From Sulfitobacter sp. LCG007 (GTDB lineage: Bacteria > Pseudomonadota > Alphaproteobacteria > Rhodobacterales > Rhodobacteraceae), in contig NZ_CP161805.1 of NCBI RefSeq assembly GCF_040801785.1, forward strand, positions 3,534,001 to 3,598,000: a stretch of DNA of 64,000 bases. Reading direction: 5' to 3'. Every line of letters begins with the position of its first letter. The stretch's first letter is position 1. Both the position numbers and the translations under genes were made by a program. Shown one piece after another: positions 20,331 to 32,530 of this stretch. The notes under the pieces were generated by a model. That model ran no database searches. It was not told where the DNA came from and worked only from the letters and a program-made list of their open reading frames with translations.

Positions 20331-22069
20331 ACGACACCTCCCGCATTCGCCGGCGCCTGGAGGATTTCCTTGTAATTCTTGACCATGCCGGCCAGCACCT
20401 CGTCCTTGGGACCGAAGGCAGCGCGGACTCCGTTGTCCAGAACGAGCAGGGTATCGCACTCCTGGATCGCCGCGGGCCTGTGGGCCATGATCAGGACCGA
20501 CCGTCCCTCGGCCTTGAGGGCACGGATCGCCTGGTTCAGCGCCTGCGAGCCGATGTTGTCGAGGTTCGAATTCGGCTCGTCCAGAACCACAATGACGGGA
20601 TCGTCGTACAGCGCGCGGGCCAGGCCGATACGCTGCATCTGGCCCCCAGACAGGCGGACCTGACCGGCGGCGACCTGGGTGTCGTATCCTTTTGGCAGCT
20701 CGAGGATCATCTCGTGCGCCGCCGCCATCTTCGCTGCCGCGACGACCTTGGCATCGTCGGGATTGCCGCTGAGGCGGGCGATGTTCTCGGCGATGGTGCC
20801 GTCGAAGAGCTGGACGCGCTGCGGCAGGTAGCCGATGTGCTGGCCCAGCACGCTGGGGTCGTACTGGTCGAGCGCCGCGGAATCCAGACGTATCGATCCG
20901 CCCGCCGGCGCCCATACCCCGGTGAGCGCGCGGGCCAGCGTCGACTTTCCTGCGCCGGAGGGTCCGATGATGCCCACGGCCTGGCCGGGCTTGACATCGA
21001 AATTGATCGACTTGAGCGCCGCCTGCCTCTCGCCGGGCGGCACGACGGTCAGGGCACGCGCCACCAGACGGGCGCGGGGCTTGGGCAATTGCGTGCGCGA
21101 GGGCATCGGAGGCACCGCCCCCAGCAGTTCGGCCAGATTGCCCCAACCCTTGAATGCGCGCTGCACCACCGGCCACTGGTTGAGCGCCATCTCGATCGGC
21201 GACAGCGCCCGGCCAAGCAGGATCGATCCGGCGATCATCGCGCCCGCCGTCATCTCGTGCTGAAGCACGAGATAGGCCCCAAGGCCGAGCATGGCGGATT
21301 GCAGGAAAAGCCTCAGCGTCTTGGTCATGGTGGTGAAGGTGCCGCCCACGTCGGCCGCGCGCACCTGACGTTCGAGAGCCAGATCGCGGGCCTGCTGCCA
21401 GCGCCCGAAAGCGGCGTCGCGCATGCCCATGGACTGGACCATCTCGGCCTCGGTCCGGATCTGCTCGGCCATCTGCCCGGCACGGTAGCCGGCGTTCGTG
21501 GCCTCGGCCTGGGGCTGGCGCGACAACATCTGGTTGGCGAGCGCGATGCCGATCAGGACGGCGGCCCCGCCAACGGCCAGAAAGCCGAGCCAGGGATGAA
21601 AGACGAAGATTCCCGCGAAGAAGACGGGCGTCCAGGGCATGTCGAAGGCCGACATGAGCACCGGCGAGGTCATCAGACGCTGGACGGCCTCGAGGTCGGC
21701 CAGGCCGGTCTGGGTATTGAGATCCGGGGCAACGGCGGATTTGCGGACAACGGCATCGAAGACGCGGCGGTCGAGGTCGCCCTGAAATCGCGCACCCACG
21801 CGCGCCATGATGCGCCCGCGGGTATAGTCCATGAGACCCATGATGCCGTAGAGGAAAACGACCAGCAGCGAAAGCGCGAGCAGCGTCTCCTCGGATCCGG
21901 AGCCGAGCACGCGGTCGTAGACCTGCAGCATGTAGAGCGGACCCGTCAGCATCAGCAGGTTCGCGAACAGGCTGAACACGCCCACGATCCAGTAGAGCCC
22001 GCGGCTGCGCGCCCTTACCCGCTTCAGTTCAAGACGGCCGGCCTTGGCGTAAGCGCTGTCAGTTGGCAT
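20327..22069 (-). CDS. type I secretion ABC exporter (permease-ATPase)
   Basis: Predicted 580 residues of the PrtD/LapB type. An N-terminal transmembrane domain (about 20-310, starting near [19 protein letters not shown]) is fused to an ATPase with Walker [10 protein letters not shown] (about 365-373), signature LSGGQ and Walker B VIVVLDEP. There is no N-terminal C39 peptidase, so the cargo is not a double-glycine peptide. No RTX-repeat substrate or outer-membrane partner is visible nearby. It is divergent from mlaA. Confidence 0.92.
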   Translation of the reverse strand: MPTDSAYAKAGRLELKRVRARSRGLYWIVGVFSLFANLLMLTGPLYMLQVYDRVLGSGSEETLLALSLLVVFLYGIMGLMDYTRGRIMARVGARFQGDLDRRVFDAVVRKSAVAPDLNTQTGLADLEAVQRLMTSPVLMSAFDMPWTPVFFAGIFVFHPWLGFLAVGGAAVLIGIALANQMLSRQPQAEATNAGYRAGQMAEQIRTEAEMVQSMGMRDAAFGRWQQARDLALERQVRAADVGGTFTTMTKTLRLFLQSAMLGLGAYLVLQHEMTAGAMIAGSILLGRALSPIEMALNQWPVVQRAFKGWGNLAELLGAVPPMPSRTQLPKPRARLVARALTVVPPGERQAALKSINFDVKPGQAVGIIGPSGAGKSTLARALTGVWAPAGGSIRLDSAALDQYDPSVLGQHIGYLPQRVQLFDGTIAENIARLSGNPDDAKVVAAAKMAAAHEMILELPKGYDTQVAAGQVRLSGGQMQRIGLARALYDDPVIVVLDEPNSNLDNIGSQALNQAIRALKAEGRSVLIMAHRPAAIQECDTLLVLDNGVRAAFGPKDEVLAGMVKNYKEILQAPANAGGVV

Positions 22070-22121
22070 TTTTTCGCCTGTATCGCCTCAAGTAAACCAG
22101 TCGTGAATGCTTGGCTTGCTA

Positions 22122-22150
22122 CCATATGTCAATCAGAGTTGCGCATATGG
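22122..22150. promoter_or_regulatory. inverted repeat in the exporter/mlaA divergent region
   Basis: CCATATG (22122-22128) and CATATGG (22144-22150) form an inverted repeat 15 bases apart, followed by another pair GCTATGG (22192-22198) and CCATAGC (22227-22233). Either could be an operator, but no matching regulator is identified. Confidence 0.25.
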
Positions 22151-22254
22151 GCTGTCGCCCAACGATCACATCCGAAAATTCGCTGTCAGATGCTATGGGA
22201 AAGCCAGCGGAATGGTCCTAGTTAAGCCATAGCCAGATTAACGGGATATTTCCA

Positions 22255-23124
22255 TTGCCCCATCCCCCAAGAACACTCCGGTCCGCCGCCTGGATTTCCG
22301 CGCTGACGAGCGTCCTCATGCTGGGTGCCTGCGCGCCCGGCCAGGAGGTGTCGCGCGCCGACGGAATCTACGACCCCTACGAGGTCCAGAACCGCCGCGT
22401 CCATGAATTCAACAAGTCCTTCGACCGCAACTTCTTCCGCCCGGTGTCACTCGGCTATGCCAAGGTGGTGCCGCTGGGTGTGCGCAATTCGGTGAACAAC
22501 TTCTCGGACAACCTGCAGACTCCGGGTGTCGCGGTGAACAGCCTGCTGCAGGGCAAGATCGTCGATGCCGGCGCCGCCGCCTTCCGTTTCGCATTCAACA
22601 GCACCATCGGCATCGCGGGAATCTTCGACGCGGCCTCCGAATTCAACATGCCGGAACCCGACACCGATTTCGGCGAGACGCTGGCGGTGTGGGGCGTCGG
22701 TGAAGGCGCCTATCTGGAACTGCCCTTCCTGGGGCCCAGCACCCAGCGCGATGCGGCGGGACGTGCGATCGACTTTTTCACCGACACCAATCCGGCCACG
22801 GCCGGACTGGATTTCCCGCAACGCGGCTACCCCATCGTGGCCAAGGGGCTCGCGACGAGCAATGACCGCGCGAGGTTCGCCGATACGTATGATTCCGTGC
22901 TCTACGAAAGCGCGGACAGCTACGCGCAGACGCGCCTCATCTATCTGCAGAGCTCGCGCCATGGAATCGGCACGGGACTGGCAAATTCGGGCGACCCCTA
23001 CACAGATCCCTATGACGACCCATATGTGGATACCGCCGTTGCGGGTGACGCCGGTGTCGCGGCTGCCCCTTCGGGCGATGCGGCGCTCCCCGACCCATAC
23101 GAGGATCCCTATGCTTTCCAGTAG
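22255..23124 (+). CDS. mlaA: MlaA family outer-membrane lipoprotein
   Basis: Predicted 289 residues starting at a TTG, the only start that keeps the signal peptide. The lipobox LGAC puts the lipidated cysteine at C26. The MlaA core follows (YDPYEVQNRRVHEFN, then VRNSVNNFSDNLQTP and FNSTIGIAGIFD). MlaA removes mislocalised phospholipids from the outer leaflet and passes them to periplasmic MlaC. The C-terminal tail carries repeated DPY triplets. Its last 14 bases overlap mlaC. Confidence 0.9.
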   Translation: MPHPPRTLRSAAWISALTSVLMLGACAPGQEVSRADGIYDPYEVQNRRVHEFNKSFDRNFFRPVSLGYAKVVPLGVRNSVNNFSDNLQTPGVAVNSLLQGKIVDAGAAAFRFAFNSTIGIAGIFDAASEFNMPEPDTDFGETLAVWGVGEGAYLELPFLGPSTQRDAAGRAIDFFTDTNPATAGLDFPQRGYPIVAKGLATSNDRARFADTYDSVLYESADSYAQTRLIYLQSSRHGIGTGLANSGDPYTDPYDDPYVDTAVAGDAGVAAAPSGDAALPDPYEDPYAFQ

Positions 23125-23719
23125 ACCGAACCGCCGCTCCTTCATCGCCCTGTCCGCCGCAACGCTTTCGGCGGCCGCCTTCGCCGGACCCGCCGCGGCC
23201 CTCAGCGAGGGCCAGGCGACGGGTCTCGTGGACACGGTTGTCGCCGAGATCAACAGGGTCATCGCGTCGGGCAAATCCGAATCCGCCATGATCAAGGATT
23301 TCGAGAACCTCTTCGTGCGATACGCCGATGTGCCGATCATGGCGCAATATGTGCTGGGCAATGACGGGCGCAGCGCGAGCGCGTCCCAGAAGAAGGCCTT
23401 CGCGCAGGCATTCCAGGTGTATATTTCGCGCAAATACGGACGGCGTTTCCGGGAATTCATCGGCGGGCGCATCGACGTGCAGGGCGGACGGCAGATCAAA
23501 TCCGGCTATGAGGTCCGCACGACTGCCCATCTGCGCGGCGAATCGCCCTTTGACGTCACGTTCCTGGTGTCCGACAAATCCGGCCGCCCGCTGTTCTTCA
23601 ACATGTTCATCGAAGGCGTGAACCTGCTTCTGACCGAACGGACCGAGATCGGTGCGATGCTCGACCGTCGTGGCGGAAACATCGATGCGCTGATCGCGGA
23701 CCTGCGCGCCGCCGGCTGA
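23111..23719 (+). CDS. mlaC: MlaC/Ttg2D periplasmic phospholipid-binding protein
   Basis: Predicted 202 residues with a Tat-like or Sec signal (NRRSFIALSAATLSAAAFAGPAAA) and the MlaC/toluene-tolerance core: FENLFVRYADVPIMAQYVLG near the start and FNMFIEGVNLLLTERTEIGAML near the end. It carries phospholipids between MlaA and the inner-membrane MlaFEDB complex. The start at 23111 lies inside the end of mlaA. MlaD, E and F are not in this window. Confidence 0.9.
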   Translation: MLSSRPNRRSFIALSAATLSAAAFAGPAAALSEGQATGLVDTVVAEINRVIASGKSESAMIKDFENLFVRYADVPIMAQYVLGNDGRSASASQKKAFAQAFQVYISRKYGRRFREFIGGRIDVQGGRQIKSGYEVRTTAHLRGESPFDVTFLVSDKSGRPLFFNMFIEGVNLLLTERTEIGAMLDRRGGNIDALIADLRAAG

Positions 23720-23817
23720 ACAAACCTTCCGCCGCCCCCAAAACCCTTTTTGGCAGGGCGGCGAGACCCGGTTATGGTCGATCAGGGTCCCTTGCCGCAG
23801 GTTGGCGAGGGGCCGCG

Positions 23818-24966
23818 ATGGGACCAAAGATGCTGGATGAGCCAATCCATTCCGTCCTCAGCCCGATCTACCGCGCCGCGGTGGATTGTGCGCTTTGGCC
23901 GGAAGCACTCGACGCCATCGTGCACTCGATCGGCGCGGCAGGCGCTGCATTGCTGATCCGCCCCCCCGGTCCTGCCGGCAGGGACAGGCCGCATCTCGAC
24001 AGCCGGCTCGAGCGTTTCGGACATTCACCTTCAGGATATTACTACGCATTGAGGCTCGAGCAGCGGCAGCGGCCCGGATGGGACGACCTGCGCGCAAGCC
24101 CACTGCACGCGGTACTGCGGGACGCGGACTTTGCCGACGCGCCGGGTGGGCTTGATGGTCGTGCCGACTACAGGTTCCTCCGCAAGCGGCTTGGCTTCGG
24201 TCGCCGCATCGGCATGCGGCTCAGCGCCGATGCCGCCTGGCTCGAGGCGCTGGCGGTATTCCTCCCTGCGGGCAGTGACGCGCTTCCGGAAAGTGCCAGG
24301 GCGACGCTTGCCGCAACATTGCCTCATCTGACCAAGGCTCTCGATCAGGCGCGGCTTTTCTCACAGCTCGCCGCGCGCCACGGCAAGGTCCTGGGCGCCC
24401 TCGAACATGTCCGCGTCGGCATGGCCGTGGTGCTGCGCAGCGGAGAGATCATCAGCAGCAATGCCGAGGCGCGGCACATGCTCGAACTGCGCGACGGGAT
24501 CGGATTCCTGCCCGAGCGAAATTTCCGATGCGCCTCGAGCGCGCTGACCGCCCGCCTTCACGCGGCGGTGGCGCAGGCCAGCATCACGGCGGCCGGGCGC
24601 GGCAACGTCCCGGAATATCGTGTGCGGCTCGAACGTCCGTCCGGCGCCGCGGCGTTCCTCGTCGATGTCTCGCCGCTGAACGACGCGCGCGATGAACTGT
24701 GCGGGCCGAAAGAGGCGGCCCTGCTGACGCTGATCGACCCGGGACGGCTCGATTGGGTCGACCTCGACGGCTTCGCCGCGCTTTGCGGACTGGATGACGA
24801 GACCCGCGATGCCTGCGAGACACTGATCCGTGGACCTGTGCCGGTCGATATCCGCGACGCCAGGCGTCCGCGCGGGGATGACACGTCCGCCGCGCACAAG
24901 CTGGGCGTGCGCACCCGAGAAGACCTTCTGCGTCTGATGCTCAGCGTGATGCCGCCCGTGGACTGA
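23818..24966 (+). CDS. regulator-like protein with PAS-like segment and degenerate LuxR HTH
   Basis: Predicted 382 residues. The middle (about 185-300) is PAS-like (LEHVRVGMAVVLRSGEIISSN..A). The C-terminal 60 residues resemble a LuxR HTH (GLDDETRDACETLIRG and KLGVRTREDLLRLML), but the recognition-helix stretch between these is short and Arg/Asp-rich rather than canonical. It may have lost DNA binding or bind atypically. It stands alone between mlaC and the convergent PBP gene. Function unknown. Confidence 0.7.
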   Translation: MGPKMLDEPIHSVLSPIYRAAVDCALWPEALDAIVHSIGAAGAALLIRPPGPAGRDRPHLDSRLERFGHSPSGYYYALRLEQRQRPGWDDLRASPLHAVLRDADFADAPGGLDGRADYRFLRKRLGFGRRIGMRLSADAAWLEALAVFLPAGSDALPESARATLAATLPHLTKALDQARLFSQLAARHGKVLGALEHVRVGMAVVLRSGEIISSNAEARHMLELRDGIGFLPERNFRCASSALTARLHAAVAQASITAAGRGNVPEYRVRLERPSGAAAFLVDVSPLNDARDELCGPKEAALLTLIDPGRLDWVDLDGFAALCGLDDETRDACETLIRGPVPVDIRDARRPRGDDTSAAHKLGVRTREDLLRLMLSVMPPVD

Positions 24967-24971
24967 CCCGC

Positions 24972-27812
<2,841 letters not shown>

Positions 27813-27843
27813 ACGCGGTCCGACCAGCTAGGGATACGTACTG

Positions 27844-29163
27844 ATGAAATTCAACAAGCTCATTGCCTACGCTGCAGCACTGACACTGCTGCCGTCGCTG
27901 GGCCTGTCGCAGGAAGCCGACGTTACGCCGCCGAACGCCGAGATCGGCTATATCTTCACCACCTTCATGTTCCTCGTGACGGGTTTCCTGGTGATGTGGA
28001 TGGGAGCCGGCTTCTCGATGCTCGAGGCCGGCCTCGTGCGCTCGAAGAACGTCACGATGCAGCTCACCAAGAACATCGCGCTCTTTGCGATCGCCGCCGT
28101 TCTCTACTACCTGATCGGCTACAACCTGATGTACCCCGGCGACGGCTGGACCATGGACGGCGTTATCGGCGCCTTCAGCCTGACCTCGCTCGAGCCGGTC
28201 GGCGGCAGCCCCGACACCGACCTTACCTACGCTTCGGTGGGTTCGGACTTCTTCTTCCAGCTGATGTTCTGCGCGACCACCGCCTCGATCGTTTCGGGGA
28301 CGCTGGCAGAGCGGATCAAGCTCTGGCCGTTCCTGATCTTCACTGTCATCCTGACCGGCCTGATCTACCCGATCCAGGCGTCCTGGAAATGGGGCGGCGG
28401 CTTCCTTGACGCTGGCGGCTTCCTCGACTTCGCGGGTTCCACCGTGGTCCATTCGGTCGGCGGCTGGTGCGCACTTTCCGGCGCGCTGATCCTCGGGCCG
28501 CGCCTCGGCAAGTACAAGGACGGCCGCGTGCATCCGATGCAGGGTTCGAACCTCGCCCTCGCGACGCTCGGCACGTTCATCCTGTGGCTCGGCTGGTTCG
28601 GCTTCAACGGCGGATCGCAGCTCTACATGGATACCGCAGGCAACGTGGCGGACATCAGCCGGATCTTCGCCAACACCAACACCGCGGCTGCGGGTGGCGC
28701 GATCGCGGCCCTCATCCTGACCCAGGTGATGTACAAGAAGGTCGACCTGACCATGGTGCTGAACGGTGCGCTGGCCGGACTCGTGTCGATCACCGCCGAA
28801 CCGCTGACACCGGGTCTGGGTGCAGCGACGCTGATCGGCGCCGTCGGTGGCGTGATCGTGGTCTTCGCCGTGCCCTTCCTCGACAAGCTCAAGATAGACG
28901 ACGTGGTCGGCGCCATCCCGGTGCACCTCTGCGCCGGCATCTGGGGCACGCTTGCGGTTCCGCTGACCAACGCCGATGGCAGCTTCGGCACCCAGATCTA
29001 CTCGATCGTGGTGGTCGGCCTGTTCACCTTCGTGGTCTCGGGACTGGTCTGGTTCATCCTCAAGGCCCTCATGGGCATTCGCGTCAGTGAAGAGCACGAG
29101 GTCATGGGGCTCGACATGGCGGAACTTGGCATGGAGGCCTATCCGGAATTCGCCAAAGGCTGA
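27844..29163 (+). CDS. amtB: ammonium transporter
   Basis: Predicted 439 residues. An N-terminal signal peptide (1-22, ending LSQ) and eleven hydrophobic segments match AmtB. Recognisable regions are MLEAGLVRSKN, the pore helix DFAGSTVVHSVGG with its histidine, FNGGSQL and VHLCAGIWGTLA with the second pore histidine. It conducts ammonium and is the partner of GlnK, encoded 31 bases upstream. A strong terminator follows. Confidence 0.95.
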   Translation: MKFNKLIAYAAALTLLPSLGLSQEADVTPPNAEIGYIFTTFMFLVTGFLVMWMGAGFSMLEAGLVRSKNVTMQLTKNIALFAIAAVLYYLIGYNLMYPGDGWTMDGVIGAFSLTSLEPVGGSPDTDLTYASVGSDFFFQLMFCATTASIVSGTLAERIKLWPFLIFTVILTGLIYPIQASWKWGGGFLDAGGFLDFAGSTVVHSVGGWCALSGALILGPRLGKYKDGRVHPMQGSNLALATLGTFILWLGWFGFNGGSQLYMDTAGNVADISRIFANTNTAAAGGAIAALILTQVMYKKVDLTMVLNGALAGLVSITAEPLTPGLGAATLIGAVGGVIVVFAVPFLDKLKIDDVVGAIPVHLCAGIWGTLAVPLTNADGSFGTQIYSIVVVGLFTFVVSGLVWFILKALMGIRVSEEHEVMGLDMAELGMEAYPEFAKG

Positions 29164-29195
29164 CCGGCTCCTCCTCCCTTACGGTCAAGCCAGTT

Positions 29196-29225
29196 GCCCG
29201 GGCGTACGCGCCCGGGCTTTTTCTT
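29196..29225 (+). terminator. rho-independent terminator of glnK-amtB
   Basis: Arms 29196-29204 and 29209-29217 pair perfectly over 9 GC-rich bases with a 4-base loop and are followed by TTTTTCTTT. It lies 33 bases after the amtB stop. Confidence 0.9.
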
Positions 29226-29264
29226 TGCCGAAAGCAGTTTGTCAGGAAAAGCGCGCTCCGGGGC

Positions 29265-30449
29265 TCAGACGCCGACGTCGACGATCGCCTGCGCCAGGAT
29301 CGGCACCGTCCGGTCATTCAGCCCGGCGATGTTCATGCGGCTGTCGCTGATCATGTAGATGCCGTGATCGCGCCGCAGCGCCTCGACCTGCTCGGGCGTC
29401 GCGCCGAGGCGCGAGAACATGCCCCGGTGCTCGGCTATGAAACCGAAGCGGTCAGAGTTCGAGAGCCGCTGCAGCTCGCCCGCCAGTACCTCGCGCAGAC
29501 GCAGCATGCCGAGCCGCACATCCTCAAGCTCGGAGGTCCAGTCGGCCCGCAGTGCGGGATCGGTCAGGATCATCGTCACCACGCGGGCACCGTGATCCGG
29601 CGGGAAGCTGAAGTTCTGACGGTTCAGGAAGGCCAGCGTGTCCTGGTTGAGCTTGCGCGCCGAAGGGTCCCGGCTCACGGCCATCAGCAGGCCCGTGCGT
29701 TCGCGGTAGACGCCGAAGTTCTTGGAACAGCTCGCCGCGATCAGGCATTCCGGCACAGATGAGGCGACAAGGCGCGTGCCCTCGGCATCTTCTTCCAGGC
29801 CGTCGCCGAACCCCTGGTAGGCGATGTCGATCATCGGAATCGCGCCGGTTTCGTTCAGGACGTCGATGACCGCCAGCCACTGGGCGCGGTTGAGGTTCGC
29901 GCCCGTCGGGTTGTGGCAGCAGCCATGCAGCAGAACGATGTCGCCCTTCCGGGCCTGCTTCAGCCCCGCGATCATGCCGGGGAAATCCACGGCGCGGCTG
30001 TCCGCGTCGAAATAGCGGTAGGGCACCGCCTCGATGCCCAGATAGGTCAGGATCGAAAGATGGTTGGGCCAGGTCGGATCGGATACCAGCACCCGCGCTT
30101 CGGGCCGGGCCATCTGCACGAGCTCGAACGCCTGCCGCACGGCGCCGGTGCCGCCCGGGGTCGCCGCGAAGGCTACGCAGTCGAGCGGGACGGAATCGCC
30201 GAGGATCAGCTGCGCCATCGCCTCGCCAAAGGCCGGATCGCCGATCAGCCCGGTATAGGCCTTGCTATCCTGTTTCTCCCAAAGCTGATGCTCGGCCGCT
30301 TTCACCGCCCGCATCACCGGCGTCAGCCCGGTCGCGTCCTTGTAGACGCCAACGCCCAGGTCGATCTTGTCCTCCCGCGGATCCTCGCGGTACATCTGCA
30401 TCAGCGTCAGGATCTTGTCGGCCGGTTGGGGCTTCAGGGCTTCGAACAT
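29265..30449 (-). CDS. aromatic/aspartate aminotransferase (class I)
   Basis: Predicted 394 residues, PLP fold type I. The PLP-lysine is in SCSKNFGVYRERTG, with the LHGCCHNPTGANL substrate loop and a C-terminal MNIAGLND. Length and motifs match TyrB/AspC of the Iy subgroup. It transfers the amino group from aromatic or dicarboxylic amino acids to 2-oxoacids. The start at 30449 lies one base after the sulfurtransferase stop. Confidence 0.9.
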   Translation of the reverse strand: MFEALKPQPADKILTLMQMYREDPREDKIDLGVGVYKDATGLTPVMRAVKAAEHQLWEKQDSKAYTGLIGDPAFGEAMAQLILGDSVPLDCVAFAATPGGTGAVRQAFELVQMARPEARVLVSDPTWPNHLSILTYLGIEAVPYRYFDADSRAVDFPGMIAGLKQARKGDIVLLHGCCHNPTGANLNRAQWLAVIDVLNETGAIPMIDIAYQGFGDGLEEDAEGTRLVASSVPECLIAASCSKNFGVYRERTGLLMAVSRDPSARKLNQDTLAFLNRQNFSFPPDHGARVVTMILTDPALRADWTSELEDVRLGMLRLREVLAGELQRLSNSDRFGFIAEHRGMFSRLGATPEQVEALRRDHGIYMISDSRMNIAGLNDRTVPILAQAIVDVGV

Positions 30450-30450
30450 C

Positions 30451-31305
30451 TCAGGCTTCTCCGGTGGCGACGGGAACGGTCGGGAACATGCCCCATTCGG
30501 CCCAGGAGCCGTCATAGAGGGACCAGTTGGCGATTCCCATGCGCTCGAGCGCCAGGGCGAGGATCGCCGCCGTGACGCCCGACCCGCAGGAGGTGATGAT
30601 CGGCTTGGACAGGTCCACGCCCGCCGCCTCGAAGATAGCGCGGCACGTACCGGGGTCCTTCATCGTCTTGTCGTCGTTCAGAAGCTCTGAGTAGGGCACG
30701 TTGCGCGCGCCCGGAATATGGCCCGCCCGGAGACCTGCGCGCGGCTCGGGCGCGTCGCCGCGGAAACGCGGGGCCGAGCGTGCGTCGACGATGACGTGAT
30801 CGCCCAGCTTGGAGGCCGATGCCACCTGCGTGACATCGCGGACAAGCTGGTTCTGGACACGCACTGTCATGTGCCGGTCGCGCACGACTGGCGCCATGTC
30901 CTCGACCGCGCGTCCCTCGGCCTGCCATTTCGGAAAACCGCCGTCGAGCACGGCGACATCGCTCTGGCCCATGAGCCGGAAGAGCCACCAGACCCGCGCC
31001 GCCGAGAACAGCCCCGCGCCGTCGTAGACCACCACCTGGTGTCCGTCGCCGACTCCCATGGCCCGCAGGCGGGACATGAACTTCTCGACCGGAGGCGCCA
31101 TGTGCGGAAGTTCCGAGCGGTGGTCCGAGATGTCGTCGATGTCGAAGAAGCGCGCGCCGGGTATATGGGCGGCGGCGTATTCGGACTTCGCGTCGCGGTT
31201 CATGTCCGGCAGGTAGAAGGACGCATCCAGCACCCGCAGGTCGGGATCCTTGAGATGCGCGGCCAGCCACTCCGTTGAAACCAGCGTCTTCGGATCATCG
31301 GCCAT
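30451..31305 (-). CDS. sseA: 3-mercaptopyruvate sulfurtransferase
   Basis: Predicted 284 residues with two rhodanese domains; the active-site loop CGSGVTA near C240 is the mercaptopyruvate type rather than thiosulfate type. The first rhodanese-like half carries the family signature IPGARFFDIDDISD. It moves sulfur from 3-mercaptopyruvate to thiols or cyanide. Its neighbour encodes an aminotransferase that could supply mercaptopyruvate from cysteine, though that link is inference. Confidence 0.92.
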   Translation of the reverse strand: MADDPKTLVSTEWLAAHLKDPDLRVLDASFYLPDMNRDAKSEYAAAHIPGARFFDIDDISDHRSELPHMAPPVEKFMSRLRAMGVGDGHQVVVYDGAGLFSAARVWWLFRLMGQSDVAVLDGGFPKWQAEGRAVEDMAPVVRDRHMTVRVQNQLVRDVTQVASASKLGDHVIVDARSAPRFRGDAPEPRAGLRAGHIPGARNVPYSELLNDDKTMKDPGTCRAIFEAAGVDLSKPIITSCGSGVTAAILALALERMGIANWSLYDGSWAEWGMFPTVPVATGEA

Positions 31306-31371
31306 GCGTCATGCCCCCAGCAAGCGAAACCGCTTCGTCGTAACGCTGCAACCGCGCCGAGGCAAGCCCGC

Positions 31372-32016
31372 TCACCCGGTGAAGGGGCGCGGATCGGTCT
31401 CGGTAAAGCTCTGCCGTCGTGACACCCAGCGGAAGCGATCACTGAGGCAGGACCGCGCCTCGAGCCGCTGCCGGCCTTCGGGCGCCATGTCGAAATAGGA
31501 CAGCATCGGCGCGAGATGGATATCGCCCAGCGTCAGGGGCCCGGTGCCGAGTGCGAGCCCTTCCGCCGCGATGGCCTCCAGCGCATCCAGAACGGGCTCC
31601 GCCTGCCGCAGACCCTCGGCGATCTTCTCGCAATCCCCCGGCGTGCCGAACGCCGGGCCGAAGACCGCTTCGGAGAACACGCTCCGGACAAGAGACCCAT
31701 AGCCGTAGCTGTCGACGATCCCGATGACCTGCTGCATCCGCGCCACCTCGCGCGGGTCTTGCGGCGTCAGTGGCGTCGCGTCGGACAGCGCATCGAGAAA
31801 GCGCAGGATCGCCGCGGTTTCGTAGAGATGGAAGTCGCCCTGCGACAGGACGGGCACCCGGCCGAAGGGGGTGTGCGAGGTCAGGATGGCATCGACCGGA
31901 TGGCGGAACGGGTCGACCTCGACATAATCCGCGCTCAGCCCCTTCTCGATCAGGGCCATGCGCACGACACGCGTATAGACGCTGAAGCGGTAGCCGATCA
32001 GGCGAAGCTCAGCCAT
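31372..32016 (-). CDS. glutathione S-transferase family protein
   Basis: Predicted 214 residues with an N-terminal thioredoxin-like domain ([30 protein letters not shown] with the cis-proline, [11 protein letters not shown]) and an all-helical C-terminal domain with [15 protein letters not shown] conserved tyrosine or serine near residues 12-16 may be catalytic. Conjugates or reduces with glutathione; substrate unknown. Its first 8 bases overlap smpB. Confidence 0.9.
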   Translation of the reverse strand: MAELRLIGYRFSVYTRVVRMALIEKGLSADYVEVDPFRHPVDAILTSHTPFGRVPVLSQGDFHLYETAAILRFLDALSDATPLTPQDPREVARMQQVIGIVDSYGYGSLVRSVFSEAVFGPAFGTPGDCEKIAEGLRQAEPVLDALEAIAAEGLALGTGPLTLGDIHLAPMLSYFDMAPEGRQRLEARSCLSDRFRWVSRRQSFTETDPRPFTG

Positions 32017-32485
32017 GATCCTTGATCAGCCGCGATTTCTGACGCGCCCAGTCGCGCTTGGCCGCCGTCTCGCGCTTGTCGTGCAGCTTCTTGCCCTTGG
32101 CCACGCCGATCTTGATCTTCGCCATGCCGCGATGATTGAAGTAAAGCACCAGCGGCACCAAGGTCATGCCCTTGCGCTGGGTCGCGTTCCAGAGGTTGGC
32201 CAGTTCCTTGCGGCTGACCAGCAACTTGCGCCGGCGGCGTTCCTCATGGCCGAAGGTCTTGGCCTGCTTGTAGGGCGCGACATAGGAGTTCACGAGCCAC
32301 AGCTCGCCATCCTCGACCGCCGCATAGCTTTCGGCGATGTTGGAGCCGCCCGCGCGCAGCGACTTGACCTCGGACCCTTCGAGCATGATGCCGCATTCGA
32401 GATCCTCCTCGATGGCATAGTCGAAGCGCGCGCGCCGGTTCTCGGCGGCGATCTTGTAGTTGGGATCGGATTTCGTCTGGGCCAT
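32009..32485 (-). CDS. smpB: SsrA-binding protein
   Basis: Predicted 158 residues, the usual SmpB length. The N-terminal NRRARFDY, then [15 protein letters not shown], and the C-terminal basic tail ([15 protein letters not shown]) match. It binds tmRNA to rescue stalled ribosomes. No tmRNA gene is seen in this window. Confidence 0.96.
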   Translation of the reverse strand: MAQTKSDPNYKIAAENRRARFDYAIEEDLECGIMLEGSEVKSLRAGGSNIAESYAAVEDGELWLVNSYVAPYKQAKTFGHEERRRRKLLVSRKELANLWNATQRKGMTLVPLVLYFNHRGMAKIKIGVAKGKKLHDKRETAAKRDWARQKSRLIKDHG

Positions 32486-32530
32486 GGCAGCCAGATGTAG
32501 TGCCCCGCGATGAGCGGCGCAAGCGAGCGG

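Noticed and set aside
20480-22225. 581-codon frame antisense to the type I exporter
   Set aside because: Shadow of the ATPase/permease gene, no domain of its own.
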